Shown piece by piece: positions 44,533 through 54,107 of a stretch of 64,000 nucleotides of DNA. The stretch is from Desulfovibrio sp. GTDB lineage: Bacteria > Desulfobacterota > Desulfovibrionia > Desulfovibrionales > Desulfovibrionaceae. How positions within the stretch are numbered: the stretch's first letter is position 1; each line of letters begins with the position of its first letter. The translations under genes were made by a program, and so were the position numbers. The notes below the pieces were generated by a model. The model saw only the letters and a program-made list of their open reading frames with translations, ran no database searches and was not told where the DNA came from. The stretch covers positions 62,001 to 126,000 of the forward strand of contig JACQYS010000009.1 in assembly GCA_016208105.1 (NCBI GenBank). The letters are read 5' to 3'.

Positions 44533-45270
44533 ATGAAAAAAACATCCGCACTTGCCATCGTCCTGGCTCTCCTTGCATCGGCCACCTCCAGGAGCGAGCC
44601 GATACAGTTTTATTATCCCGCGCGCCCGCCATATAACTTCACCCTCAATGGCAAGCCCACAGGTTTCCTGGTCGAGTTGACCCAAGCCATCCTGCATGAT
44701 GCCGAAGTCGAGGCCGTCTTCGTCGAGTTGCCCTCGCCGCGCATCTTCTCGGAACTGCAACGCGAAGACAGTCAGTGCTGCCTTTTCGGGGCGCTCAAGG
44801 TTCCTGAGAGGGAAGCCTACGGATCATTCACCCTGCCCATCATGGAGGACAGCCCCTTGGTGGCCCTCATTCTGGCCAAGAACGCCGCGCTTTTCTTCGG
44901 GAAGACCTCATTCAGGGAGCTCGCGGCGGACAAGAAGCTCACCTTGGGCCTGATACGTTCCTGGTCCTACGGGGACTATGTCGACGGCGTGATCAAGAAG
45001 GAGCACGCCAAGGTGATTGGGATTCCGGAAAAGGAGAACCAGGCCCGCATGCTGGCCAGCGAGCGTTTCCTCTATACTCTTGCCAGAGAGACGGAGATCG
45101 ACGACCTCATCAGGCTCTCCGGAAAAAGCAGGGCGGACTTCGTGAGTATACCTCTCTCCGACACAAGCGAACGAAAAAAGCGTTATATCCTCTGCGGGAA
45201 AGGGGTCCCAGGGGAAGTGATCGAGCGGATCAACGCCTCGATTGTGAAACACTGTGATGTCCGCGAATAG
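44533..45270 (+). CDS. Periplasmic amino-acid-binding-type protein (SBP family 3 fold)
   Basis: 245 residues with a signal peptide (ALAIVLALLASATSRS). The mature chain follows the type II binding-protein pattern: YYPARPPYNFTLNGKPTGFLVELTQAIL, then ADKKLTLGLIRSWSYGDYV and a C-terminal GKGVPGEVIERINASI. No permease or ATPase is nearby, so it may be a sensor-type or orphan binding protein. Confidence 0.75.
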   Translation: MKKTSALAIVLALLASATSRSEPIQFYYPARPPYNFTLNGKPTGFLVELTQAILHDAEVEAVFVELPSPRIFSELQREDSQCCLFGALKVPEREAYGSFTLPIMEDSPLVALILAKNAALFFGKTSFRELAADKKLTLGLIRSWSYGDYVDGVIKKEHAKVIGIPEKENQARMLASERFLYTLARETEIDDLIRLSGKSRADFVSIPLSDTSERKKRYILCGKGVPGEVIERINASIVKHCDVRE

Positions 45271-45315
45271 ATTTTCCACTGGCTGACAGCCGTCAGAAGC
45301 ACAAAAGAGCTTGTA

Positions 45316-46116
45316 TCATGCTCCTGGTTTGTCAGGAAAACGCGCCACCTCGGTTTCCCAACCCTGCACAACCTCCCTTCCCTGCTTGTAGCGGAAGTCG
45401 CACTTCACATCTCCCTGGGCAATGGTCATGCTACGGTACAAGCCGGTTCCCTCGCACCGGGATCTGGGGAAATCGTTCAGGCAGAAATACGGAGCCACGT
45501 CCTCCATTTTCTGTGCCTTGAAGAACTTCGCAACCCCGCATTCGAGCATGTCGTAGCCCATGTCGAAATCAGAACCGTCACTGAAAAAGGCCGTGGCCAC
45601 CCAATCACCCGGATAGAGGCGCTCATGGGTCCACCTGGCCCATTCAGCCAGCGACGCCTTGCTTTCAGGCGAAAAAAACGCAGCTCCGCGCGCCGCAAGC
45701 TGGGCGGCAGGAGTTGAGGCAAGTTCCTCCGCGTTCAAGTCGTAGAAAAGCCGCCCCGCATCCTTGGCAGCCATACCTTTGGCCTTCATTGCCGCGTATA
45801 TGGCCGCCAGCCAACCGGCCTGGGTGAGGTACTGCTGGTTGCGGTTGGAGTCTCCACCGAGATCGGCCATGGAGAGCAGCATGGAGTCGAATGCGGAGAT
45901 GGCGTCGGCGGATATTGCCGCGGCCTGAGATGCAGGGTGTTTGGCATTGAGATACTGCCTCACCCCTTCGCAGACGCCCTTGAACTCGCCCAGCAGGCGT
46001 TCCCGGCTGACCGCGTAGTAGTTCGGCTGCGAGGCAGCTCTGGTGTTCCAGGGGAAGACGCACCCACAAGCTGCCACGCATCCGGCTTGAATGATTTTAC
46101 GTCGAGAAATCGTCAC
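45316..46116 (-). CDS. Tat-exported ATC-hydrolase-like protein
   Basis: 266 residues. N-terminus MTISRRKIIQAGCVAACGC has the twin-Arg motif and a hydrophobic stretch. The C-terminal half, with CLNDFPRSRCEGTGLYRSMT and DVKCDFRYKQG, matches the L-2-amino-thiazoline-4-carboxylic acid hydrolase family (Cys metabolism). Whether it hydrolyses that compound here is unknown. Convergent with the binding protein gene. Confidence 0.7.
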   Translation of the reverse strand: MTISRRKIIQAGCVAACGCVFPWNTRAASQPNYYAVSRERLLGEFKGVCEGVRQYLNAKHPASQAAAISADAISAFDSMLLSMADLGGDSNRNQQYLTQAGWLAAIYAAMKAKGMAAKDAGRLFYDLNAEELASTPAAQLAARGAAFFSPESKASLAEWARWTHERLYPGDWVATAFFSDGSDFDMGYDMLECGVAKFFKAQKMEDVAPYFCLNDFPRSRCEGTGLYRSMTIAQGDVKCDFRYKQGREVVQGWETEVARFPDKPGA

Positions 46117-46184
46117 TATATCTCCCTGTGGAGATGGGTCGTATCAGCAATTGCAAGCTCGCGCATCTCAGGTACAAAATGTTA

Positions 46185-46898
46185 TTAATTGTTCTTAAGC
46201 ATCCCAGCAAAATCACGCACACTTGGCAGAGAAAGATAATTTATAACTTGCATGATAATCTTCCCATCTTTTTTCAACGAGATATCTTCAACCTCTCTAT
46301 TGCGATGGTTTGAAATGGTTATGAACCAAGCACCGCCTGCATACAGTGTCATATATGAAACTGACCCCAAAAACCTATGCTTTTCTGGAGGCATTATAAT
46401 TCTATCTTCGAACCGACGGACAGGATTGACGAGAATAAATCCAAATAGATTATATAACTCAATGTCACGACACTCCAAAATACTTAATCGAAATGAATCA
46501 ATGTGCTTGCCTAGTGAAATTTTATATGGATTCATTTTTGTAGATATTGCGCACCTAAAAAGAACTGAAAGATGGTACAACTTAAAAATTAAATAGTCTC
46601 CGACATCTACCTCACATACTTCGTCGTTAATTACACCAGGGAACAAATCTCCTTTAAACCATAATTTAGCAAACGCATTCTCATATCGACTACTCAAAAG
46701 TCCTTCACAACTTTTGCAAAAAAGTCTCTCTTTGATGCCACCCTGAAGAAAAATGGGACTACCACTGTTCGCCTGGTAACCGTGGCACCGACGAGCACCT
46801 TTCATTTCCTTGTACATGCTGTTTTTGAAGACATGCTCGGGGATAATGTGCGACTGACATAACTTGGCGACATCATGCTTGCACAACCCGCAAACCAT
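46185..46898 (-). CDS. AT-rich zinc-finger/HNH-like protein of unknown function
   Basis: 237 residues. MVCGLCKHDVAKLCQSHIIPEHVF followed by ERLFCKSCEGLLSSRYENAFAKL: two Cys-x-x-Cys pairs flanking a SHIIPE element, as in HNH-type nuclease relatives, with a beta-rich C-terminal domain of no known motif. Much more AT-rich than the genes on either side, so probably transferred as a single gene. Not recognised further; a defence-type nuclease is inference. Confidence 0.65.
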   Translation of the reverse strand: MVCGLCKHDVAKLCQSHIIPEHVFKNSMYKEMKGARRCHGYQANSGSPIFLQGGIKERLFCKSCEGLLSSRYENAFAKLWFKGDLFPGVINDEVCEVDVGDYLIFKLYHLSVLFRCAISTKMNPYKISLGKHIDSFRLSILECRDIELYNLFGFILVNPVRRFEDRIIMPPEKHRFLGSVSYMTLYAGGAWFITISNHRNREVEDISLKKDGKIIMQVINYLSLPSVRDFAGMLKNN

Positions 46899-46943
46899 GC
46901 AAAATCCTCTCTCAAAAAATCTTTCCCAACTATTTCAGGCTCA

Positions 46944-47672
46944 CTACTTTATCCAAATAAGGCTGGCCTGGCGCCCCGAGTTGGCCTTGTCGCGACGGTA
47001 GGAGTGGAACTCCGCCAAACTCACGGTGCACAGGTCCAGGCTGAATATCCTCTCCCGGCGAAGCCCGGCCTGGCGAAGCTGGGCCACGGTGAGCCGCCAG
47101 AGGTTCACTGTCCGCGTGGCCGGATCGAAGAAGTCCCGGAACCTGTCCCCGAACTCCATCTCGAAGTTGGTGAATTCGCTTTCGCCTGGCCCCATGCTCG
47201 GGCCCCGCACGGCCAGGAGTTCCTCCGGCGCTACCCCATAACGCTCGCAGAAGGCGGCCACCGCCTTTTGCGGAAACTCAAGCACGTTCCCACGCCAACC
47301 AACGTGCAGCGCGGCCACGTACTTCCCGCTCTCATGAGCCATGAGGATTGGCTGGCAGTCCGCTGTCTTTATCACTAATGCCTGCCCGGCAGCGCTTGTT
47401 GCCGAGCCGTCGGCCTTCAGGCTGGAGCGTTCGTCCATTGCGACAGCAGCCGGCTCGAAAGCCATGCCCGTGCCGTGCACCTGTTTGAGCGAATGCCAGC
47501 TCGAAAACCCCAGCTGATCCTTAAGCGACAGCCGGTTGGCCAGCACCGCTTCGGGATCTTTTGTCACAGTATATGCGATGTTCCCCTTCTCAGGCCCGCT
47601 CGCGGCAGTGGTGAACACGGCGCACACGCCCGGCAGACCAGGAAACGAGAACGGTATCGACGTCACGGCCAT
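46944..47672 (-). CDS. pgeF: Peptidoglycan editing factor PgeF (YfiH / laccase-domain)
   Basis: 242 residues. Typical pieces: LKQVHGTGMAF, ALVIKTADCQPILM (metal/active-site Cys) and VAALHVGWRGNVLEFPQKAV. Removes L-Ser-containing mistakes from muropeptide precursors in characterised members; older annotations call it multicopper polyphenol oxidase. The start lies inside the end of the upstream cyclo-ligase gene. Confidence 0.9.
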   Translation of the reverse strand: MAVTSIPFSFPGLPGVCAVFTTAASGPEKGNIAYTVTKDPEAVLANRLSLKDQLGFSSWHSLKQVHGTGMAFEPAAVAMDERSSLKADGSATSAAGQALVIKTADCQPILMAHESGKYVAALHVGWRGNVLEFPQKAVAAFCERYGVAPEELLAVRGPSMGPGESEFTNFEMEFGDRFRDFFDPATRTVNLWRLTVAQLRQAGLRRERIFSLDLCTVSLAEFHSYRRDKANSGRQASLIWIK

Positions 47673-48262
47673 ATGATCTCCTCGTCGGTCACCACCACAT
47701 GCACGGGTTTGTCCCAGGAGTCCTGCGGCAGATGCTCCACCACCTGAAAACTGTGGGCCAGGCCTATAAGGAAGGTGTTGTCGAATTGCGGGCCGGCCAG
47801 AAGCCTATCGTAATAGCCCTGGCCAAAACCAAGACGGGCTCCCCTGCGGTCGAATGCCACGGCTGGAATAAGCGCAACTCCGGGGCTGAAGCGCCCAAGC
47901 GCCGGGCACCTGTCCTCTTTGGGCTCCAAGATGCCGTATGCGCCGGGTGCGAGGTCGGACAGGCAGGATATGCAGGCCACGTCCAGTATTCCGTCCTCCC
48001 ACGGACGGCAGCGCGGAGCCAGCACGCGCACCCTCCGGCTCCAGAGACCTTCAAGCAGTTCAGTAGTCTCTATCTCGCCCTTGAAGGACAAGTAGACCAT
48101 GGCCTCCTTGGCGCCGCGCCATCGTTCAAGGCGTTCGACCAGGGCCGTCGCGGCAAGGCTCGCCAGACGCACCTCTTTCTCGCTCAAGCCCGCCCGCCTG
48201 GACAGGATCGTCTGGCGAAGGGCCGCCTTGTCCGGCCTGGATTGGTTCGCGTTGAGTGGCAT
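47663..48262 (-). CDS. 5-formyltetrahydrofolate cyclo-ligase
   Basis: About 199 residues from ATG 48262 (ATG 48280 also possible; neither has a good ribosome site). PDKAALRQTILSRRAGL at the start and the nucleotide-binding GARLGFGQGYYDRLLAG are diagnostic. Makes 5,10-methenyl-THF from 5-formyl-THF with ATP. Overlaps pgeF by 10 bp. Confidence 0.9.
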   Translation of the reverse strand: MPLNANQSRPDKAALRQTILSRRAGLSEKEVRLASLAATALVERLERWRGAKEAMVYLSFKGEIETTELLEGLWSRRVRVLAPRCRPWEDGILDVACISCLSDLAPGAYGILEPKEDRCPALGRFSPGVALIPAVAFDRRGARLGFGQGYYDRLLAGPQFDNTFLIGLAHSFQVVEHLPQDSWDKPVHVVVTDEEIIWP

Positions 48263-48322
48263 CGTGTTCCATGCTACCATGTAAGCCGTTGGCGGAAAAG
48301 AATCTTTCCACTGGAGTCTTGC

Positions 48323-48997
48323 ATGACAGGCCCCCATCCCTTCTGGGTCGGCATAGGCGACATCCACGGCCACACGGCCAATCTGCGCCGCATTCCGGAG
48401 CTTCCCCGGGCGACCGGGGTGATCGTCAGCGGAGACCTCACCATCAGGGGCAAAGTGCCCGAAGCCCGCGAGGTTATCGAGGCCGTATCCGATATTAATC
48501 CCCGGGTGCTGGCCCAGATAGGCAACATGGACTTCGCTTCCGTGCAGACATGGCTGAACGAAAGCGGTCTGGGCATACACCTACAGACCAGGGAGCTGGC
48601 ACCGGGGCTTGGGCTCATGGGAGTTGGCTGGTCGCCCCCCACCCCGTTCGCCACCCCGAGCGAAGTCCCGGACGCCCAATTGGCTGAATGGCTGCTGGAA
48701 GCCTACGACAAGGCCCGTGACTTCGAGCACCTCATTCTTGTCTCCCACACGCCCCCTCATGGTACCGCGACCGACGTGGTGAGTTCCGGAACCCATGTGG
48801 GCTCCCTGGCCGTGCGGGAGTTCATCGAGCGTGCCCAGCCGGACCTGTGCCTTACCGGCCACATCCACGAATCCCGAAGCATGGACTCCATCGGCAAAAC
48901 CGTTGTCGTGAACCCCGGCGACCTGGACTCCGGCGGCTACGCCCTCATTGGCTTTGACGGGCAAACCGTGACCGCCACCTTGAAAACCATTTCCTGA
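48323..48997 (+). CDS. Calcineurin-like metallophosphoesterase
   Basis: 224 residues from ATG 48323 after GGAG. Metal-site motifs GDIHGHTANL, VSGDLTIRGK, IGNMDF, LVSHTPPHG and LTGHIHESRS appear in the expected order. The substrate is unknown (cyclic nucleotide or other phosphoester). Divergent from the cyclo-ligase gene; 9 bases before exonuclease III, so likely co-transcribed with it. Confidence 0.88.
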   Translation: MTGPHPFWVGIGDIHGHTANLRRIPELPRATGVIVSGDLTIRGKVPEAREVIEAVSDINPRVLAQIGNMDFASVQTWLNESGLGIHLQTRELAPGLGLMGVGWSPPTPFATPSEVPDAQLAEWLLEAYDKARDFEHLILVSHTPPHGTATDVVSSGTHVGSLAVREFIERAQPDLCLTGHIHESRSMDSIGKTVVVNPGDLDSGGYALIGFDGQTVTATLKTIS

Positions 48998-49006
48998 AGG
49001 CATGTC

Positions 49007-49768
49007 ATGATCCTTTATTCCTGGAACGTGAACGGGCTTCGTGCCGCCGCAGGCAAGGGTTTCCACGACTGGCTCGAATCCTCCGGTGCGGATGTGGTGG
49101 GACTTCAGGAGACCAAGCTCCAGAAGGACCATGAGGACGGCTTTCTTGATGCCAAGGGCTACAAAGTCCGCTTCGTCTCCAGCTCGGTGAAAAAAGGGTA
49201 TTCGGGGGTCGGGGTGTACTATCGCGCCGAGCCCCTGGCCGTGAACGCTGAGTTGCCGGATCCGGCGTTTGGGGGAGAAGGCCGGCTTCTGCACCTGGAA
49301 TACCCGGATTTTCACTTCTTCACCGTCTACTTTCCCAACGGCCAGATGGGCCCGCACCGTCTGGAATACAAGCTGGGCTACTACGAAGCCTTCCTGGCCC
49401 ACGCCCAGGAGCTCCGCAAGCAAAAGCCCATCGTGGCCTGCGGCGACTTCAACACCGCCCACACCGAACTGGATCTGAAAAACGCCAAATCCAACGAAAA
49501 AACTTCGGGGTTTTTACCTGTGGAACGGGCCTGGCTGGATACATTCGTTGCCGCCGGGTATGTGGACACCTTCCGCATGTTCGAGCCGGGGGGCGGGCAC
49601 TACTCCTGGTGGGACTACCGTTTCCACGCCAGGGACCGCAACGTGGGCTGGCGCATCGACTACTTCTTCGTGTCCGAGGAACTACGGTCCAAAGTGACCA
49701 GGGCCTGGATTGCCGACGATGTTATGGGCTCGGACCATTGCCCGGTCGGTTTGGAACTGGCGATTTAA
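49007..49768 (+). CDS. xth: Exodeoxyribonuclease III
   Basis: 253 residues. SWNVNGLRAAAGKGFHDWL, GLQETKLQKD (catalytic Glu), YFPNGQMG, CGDFNTAH and the C-terminal SDHCPVGLEL, all of the ExoIII/AP-endonuclease family. Repairs abasic sites. Confidence 0.95.
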   Translation: MILYSWNVNGLRAAAGKGFHDWLESSGADVVGLQETKLQKDHEDGFLDAKGYKVRFVSSSVKKGYSGVGVYYRAEPLAVNAELPDPAFGGEGRLLHLEYPDFHFFTVYFPNGQMGPHRLEYKLGYYEAFLAHAQELRKQKPIVACGDFNTAHTELDLKNAKSNEKTSGFLPVERAWLDTFVAAGYVDTFRMFEPGGGHYSWWDYRFHARDRNVGWRIDYFFVSEELRSKVTRAWIADDVMGSDHCPVGLELAI

Positions 49769-49951
49769 TCGATTCTTGGATAGGGATGTCCTCGTAGGCT
49801 TTGGAAATTTTTCCTTTGTCAGGCCTTCCATTCGTAAACGTCTTACGTATAATTCACGGTGATGTCCGATTCACGCATGCGCGGGCATCCTTCACGAACA
49901 CGAGGGAGCATCACGCTCTCCGCCGGAGGCGCGTACTTGCACCGAACCGAG

Positions 49952-50710
49952 ATGATTCGATCCCTATGCCTTTCGTTTATCCTGATGGCAGGGCTCGCCC
50001 TTCCCTTTGGGGCGTTCTCCCAGACCATCGAGGTCGTCACCGAGGAGCTGCCGCCGTTTCAGATGGTGAAGAACGGCCAGCTTGGTGGATTCGCCACGGA
50101 AATAGTGCAGGCGTGCTTCGAACAGGCGGGGTTGAGCTACACCATCGCCGCCTACCCATGGGCGCGGGCATACAATATCGCCCTCACAAAGGGGAACATC
50201 TGCATCTACTCCATCGTGCGCACCCCGGAGAGGGAGGACAAATTCAAATGGTCCTCCCGCATCGCCCAGTTACGCGCCAGCATGTACGCTTACAGAAAGG
50301 ACGACCAGCCGGCACCGCAATCCCTCGAAGAAGCCAGGAAGCATCTCGTGGCCGTGGCAAGAGACGATGTGACCCACCAGTTCCTGCTCTCGAGGGGATT
50401 TGTTGCGGGCGAAAACATCTTTATCGTGAATAATTCCCAGGAAGCATTTCGGGCCATCTCTTCATTCAACGACATATCGCTCACCATTCTTGACGATCTG
50501 ACCCTTCCTTACCGCGCGAAGGATGCGGGCGTTCCCCCTGACAATTTGGTTGCGGTATTCGACATTCCAGAGCTGTCGCTCGCACAGTGGGTCGCGTTCA
50601 GCAAGGACACTCCTGACGAGGTCGTCACCCGCTTTACCGCTGCCTTCAACAGCCTTAAAAAAGACGGGACCATCGCCAACATTAAGAAGAGGTGGAACGT
50701 TCAGGAGTAG
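49952..50710 (+). CDS. Periplasmic amino-acid-binding-type protein
   Basis: 252 residues from ATG 49952 (MIRSLCLSFILMAGLALPFG, signal peptide). Type II binding-protein fold: EELPPFQMVKNGQLGGFATEIV, WARAYNIALTKGN, CIYSIVRTPEREDKFKW, and a C-terminal DEVVTRFTAAFNSLKKDGT. No transporter genes adjacent. Distantly like the binding protein at 44533. Confidence 0.8.
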   Translation: MIRSLCLSFILMAGLALPFGAFSQTIEVVTEELPPFQMVKNGQLGGFATEIVQACFEQAGLSYTIAAYPWARAYNIALTKGNICIYSIVRTPEREDKFKWSSRIAQLRASMYAYRKDDQPAPQSLEEARKHLVAVARDDVTHQFLLSRGFVAGENIFIVNNSQEAFRAISSFNDISLTILDDLTLPYRAKDAGVPPDNLVAVFDIPELSLAQWVAFSKDTPDEVVTRFTAAFNSLKKDGTIANIKKRWNVQE

Positions 50711-50844
50711 CATCACTTCACATGTCACACATGGCCCTCTGATCCGAAATATCTTTCTTTCACTTCCAGCCTTTCCGCCCGTCTCCTGACTCCATTCAAC
50801 ACTCTCCGGCATGGCCCTTGCTTACACAATTCCCGGAGAACCCT

Positions 50845-51579
50845 ATGGCAATAGAGAAGTCCACTCCTGTATCAGCGTCCGTATTTACGCCCCGGATTCT
50901 GACCCAAAAGTCCCAGGGCCAGAGCTTCGAGGCGACGCTGGCATCCACCTTGGGCGAAGCCCCGCCATTGGCCACTCTGCCAGCTAAAATCGAAAAACAC
51001 TCGCGCCCGAAGCCAGCCGTCAACGAGGTCCGGGGCGTGGTCGTGCGCCCGGAGGAAACCTCGCAGGCATGCCAGCCCAGTGGCTTCACCCCTGAGGAAG
51101 AGGCCGTTCTCAAGATATGGGCCAAGAGCGTCAACTCCCCGGCACGCACGCCCAAGCCCGCCAAGGTCCCGTCGCTGGACATCCTCCCCTCGGAAGCTGC
51201 GGCGCAAGCGGCTGCCGATCCGGACACCGTGATAAAAGCCGCCGAAGCCCAGGTCGGCAAACGCTACGCAGCTGGCGGAGAAACCCCGCGCCAGGGCTTC
51301 GACTGTTCAGGCCTCACCAGCTACGCTTATTCCCAAAGTGGCCTGGACATCCCCAGAAATTCCAGGGAACAGTTTCAACAAGGCACCCCCGTGCCGCGTG
51401 AGGAGCTGAAAAAAGGCGACCTGGTCTTTTTCGGAAAAAAGGGAGTGAATCACGTGGGTATCTACGTGGCTGACGGGAATTTCGTCCATGCGACATCCTC
51501 CAGAGGGGTGGTGAAGATGAGCTCCCTGGATGAACCGATCTGGAACAAACTTTACGCCGGAGCCAGGCGAGTTTTTTAG
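50845..51579 (+). CDS. NlpC/P60 family protein without a signal peptide
   Basis: 244 residues from ATG 50845 (GGAGA upstream). A Pro/Ala-rich N-terminal ~120 residues, then an NlpC/P60 domain: AQVGKRYAAGGETPRQGF-DCSGL (catalytic Cys), FFGKKGVNHVGIYV (His). A cell-wall peptidase fold. Lack of a Sec signal is odd; it may be a structural or conditionally exported enzyme. Confidence 0.85.
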   Translation: MAIEKSTPVSASVFTPRILTQKSQGQSFEATLASTLGEAPPLATLPAKIEKHSRPKPAVNEVRGVVVRPEETSQACQPSGFTPEEEAVLKIWAKSVNSPARTPKPAKVPSLDILPSEAAAQAAADPDTVIKAAEAQVGKRYAAGGETPRQGFDCSGLTSYAYSQSGLDIPRNSREQFQQGTPVPREELKKGDLVFFGKKGVNHVGIYVADGNFVHATSSRGVVKMSSLDEPIWNKLYAGARRVF

Positions 51580-51641
51580 CCTCCTTCTTATACCGGCCAA
51601 AGCACGGCCGGCCTTTCTCCCGACTTGCCCACAGACCAGGG

Positions 51642-52835
51642 ATGGCGTATGATTTTTGGATGCTTGGTTACGATGTCGTCATCATAGGTGCCGGAGCCTC
51701 CGGCCTGTTCTGCGCTCTCACCGCCGCCCGAAGGGGCCTTAGCGTCGCGGTTTTCGACCACAACACCCAGACCGGAAAAAAGCTCAAAGTCACGGGCGGA
51801 GGGCGATGCAACTTCGGCAACACCCAGGTTGGCCCTGAAAATTTTCTGTCCGCAAATCCGCAGTTCTGCGTCTCCGCCTTGAGCCGCTTCAAACCCTTGG
51901 CGTTCAAGGATTTTCTAGAAGAAAACGGGCTTTCGAGCGTGGAAGAGAGCCACGGCCAGCTCTTCTGCCGCGAGGGCGCGGTCAAGGTGGCCGAGCTTCT
52001 CGAGCGACTCTGCCGCGAGGCGAACGTGCACTTCTACATGAACGCCCGCATAAAAAACATCGAACGCACCGAAGAGTTCCGCGTCACCTACCCGGGCGGG
52101 TCTGTTCCGGGCAAACACCTGGTTGTGGCTGCCGGAGGCCTGGCCTGGCCGCAGGTCGGCTCGTCCTGCTTCGGCTACGGAGTGGCGGAGACCTTCGGTC
52201 TTGAGCTTATCGAACCGCGTCCCGCCCTCACCCCGCTGAACATGGGGCCCGGCTGGCAGATGGGGGCCCTGTCCGGTATTTCGCTTCCGGTGCGTGTGAG
52301 CATAGGCAAAACTTCCTTCCAGGACGACATGCTTTTCACCCACAAAGGATTGAGCGGTCCCGCCATACTGCAGATTTCCTCCTACTGGCAGCCCGGCACT
52401 CCCCTGACCGTGAATCTCACGCCCGGTGTTTCCCCTGAAGAAGTTCTGGCAAAAGCCAGAAGCAGCAAATCGCAGGTGAAAACCATCCTCTCCAGGCTCC
52501 TGCCCGCACGGCTCGCCGCCTTGGCGGCCCCGCCTGAGTTCGGTGTCAAGCAGGTGGCGCAGTTACGCAAGGAAGAGACCGCCTGGCTCGTCAAACGTTT
52601 GAGCGCCTGGGAAATCACCCCCAAGGAGCTTGCCGGCTACAAGAAGGCGGAAGTCACTGGTGGCGGAGTGGACACCAAGGCTATCTCTTCCAAGACCATG
52701 GAAAGCCTTACCGTGCCAGGCCTGTATTTCATTGGGGAAGTCATGGATGTCACGGGGCATTTGGGAGGCTACAATCTCCATTGGGCCTGGGCTTCAGGAT
52801 ATGCGGCAGCGCAATCGATCAAGCAGGGCGGGTAA
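51642..52835 (+). CDS. HI0933-like FAD-dependent oxidoreductase
   Basis: 397 residues; a shorter start at 51660 (MLGYDVVIIGAGASGLF) is also possible. The dinucleotide fold VVIIGAGASGLFCALTAARRG, GKKLKVTGGGRCNFGNT, GGLAWPQVGSSCFGY, and the C-terminal PGLYFIGEVMDVTGHLGGYN are the HI0933/BaiN flavoprotein signs. Substrate unknown. Confidence 0.9.
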   Translation: MAYDFWMLGYDVVIIGAGASGLFCALTAARRGLSVAVFDHNTQTGKKLKVTGGGRCNFGNTQVGPENFLSANPQFCVSALSRFKPLAFKDFLEENGLSSVEESHGQLFCREGAVKVAELLERLCREANVHFYMNARIKNIERTEEFRVTYPGGSVPGKHLVVAAGGLAWPQVGSSCFGYGVAETFGLELIEPRPALTPLNMGPGWQMGALSGISLPVRVSIGKTSFQDDMLFTHKGLSGPAILQISSYWQPGTPLTVNLTPGVSPEEVLAKARSSKSQVKTILSRLLPARLAALAAPPEFGVKQVAQLRKEETAWLVKRLSAWEITPKELAGYKKAEVTGGGVDTKAISSKTMESLTVPGLYFIGEVMDVTGHLGGYNLHWAWASGYAAAQSIKQGG

Positions 52836-52919
52836 GAAGATCCTTCCAGCCGCTGCTTCCAGGCTTACCCGTACAGCCAGGATGGGAACCTTCACGGTTT
52901 TCCCCAAAGCGAGGTAGGC

Positions 52920-54104
52920 ATGACCCAAGACATCCCCATTTCCAGGTTGGAATTCTTCCGCAAAGAAATCGGCCTCGACGAATCCAAGCTCATCGCCATC
53001 CGCCCCTTTGCCGACCAGCTGGCCCAGCGCAGCAAGAAAGCCGGAAAATACCTGGACACCCTCTTCCGCCGGGTGGTTCCACGCACCCGGTTGGAACTCA
53101 TCCTGGAATACTACGACGGGACACTCAAGAATTTCTGGACGCAATGGTATGCCACCCTCTGGACCAAACCCTGGGATTCCGAGTTCCTTCGTGAACTCTG
53201 GCAGCAGGGGATATACTCGGCCAAGATCGGCATCGACCTTCAGTACATGATGCTTGGCGAGGTGAAGTGCCGCCAGCTTTTCATACGGGCAGTGCGCCAG
53301 GATGTCCCCATCGACCACCGCGGCCCGGTGGCCTCGGCAGTGAACGATCTTCTCGACCTCTGCCTCATGGTGCGGGCCAAGGGGCACGCATCCTACCGGG
53401 CCCGAGCGGCCGAGCCGCTTCTGCAGGGCCTCTTCCACCAGACGCGCAACCCCCTGACCGTTATCGGCGGCACGGCCATGCGGCTCATGCGTTCCGGGGG
53501 GCCGGACATCCAGGGAATGGCCCAGGTGATCCTCGACGAAGCCCTGCGTATGGAACGCATGACCCGGGACATCTCCACCTTCAATTCGGTCGAGCTGGCC
53601 GACCCAGCCTTTCAAACCATCGCTATCGGCCCTTTTCTGCACCAGACCATCGATGGCCTCAGGGCTGAAGGCCTCTGGCAGCATGGTGTTGAAGCCAAGA
53701 TATCCATCGATCCAAAACACTCCGAGGTGGACTCTGACCCTTCGCTTCTGAAAGCAATTTTCAAAGAAATCCTTGTGAACGCCCTGGACGCGTTGCCCCC
53801 TACCGGGTGCGTGATCGAAATTTCCACCGGTGTGGACCCGGCCACCCCAAGCCATTTGACCGTGTCCGTCTTTGGCGAAGGCGAACTCCCTCGAGGCCAG
53901 GAGGTAGACCAGCTCTTCCTGCCCTTCAATTCGACAAAACCCCAGGGCACCGGATTCGGCCTGCCCATCGCCTGGGCCGCTGCACGGAAGTGTTACGGAA
54001 AGGTAGCACTGATCCAAACCAAGGACGGGGTTCAGTGTTCAGTGAAACTCCCACTCAAGGGGCAAATTGACGAAACGGGCCTTATGACCCGTCAGGATTT
54101 TTAA
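52920..54104 (+). CDS. Sensor kinase-like protein with globin-type N-terminus
   Basis: 394 residues, soluble. The N-terminal ~150 residues (IRPFADQLAQRSKKAG, LWQQGIYSAKIGIDLQYM) look like a globin-coupled sensor domain. At the place where such domains carry the heme-binding His before the RIG element, this protein has Ser (SAKIG), so heme binding is doubtful. C-terminal HisKA-like helix (GLFHQTRNPLTVIGGTA, with His) and HATPase (FKEILVNALDALPPTG, GTGFGLPIAW). Globin reading is tentative. Confidence 0.7.
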   Translation: MTQDIPISRLEFFRKEIGLDESKLIAIRPFADQLAQRSKKAGKYLDTLFRRVVPRTRLELILEYYDGTLKNFWTQWYATLWTKPWDSEFLRELWQQGIYSAKIGIDLQYMMLGEVKCRQLFIRAVRQDVPIDHRGPVASAVNDLLDLCLMVRAKGHASYRARAAEPLLQGLFHQTRNPLTVIGGTAMRLMRSGGPDIQGMAQVILDEALRMERMTRDISTFNSVELADPAFQTIAIGPFLHQTIDGLRAEGLWQHGVEAKISIDPKHSEVDSDPSLLKAIFKEILVNALDALPPTGCVIEISTGVDPATPSHLTVSVFGEGELPRGQEVDQLFLPFNSTKPQGTGFGLPIAWAAARKCYGKVALIQTKDGVQCSVKLPLKGQIDETGLMTRQDF

Positions 54105-54107
54105 AGT

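Noticed and set aside
52794-54017. 407-codon minus-strand frame opposite the globin-type kinase
   Set aside because: Composition typical of an antisense shadow, no start signal; the plus-strand gene has kinase motifs.
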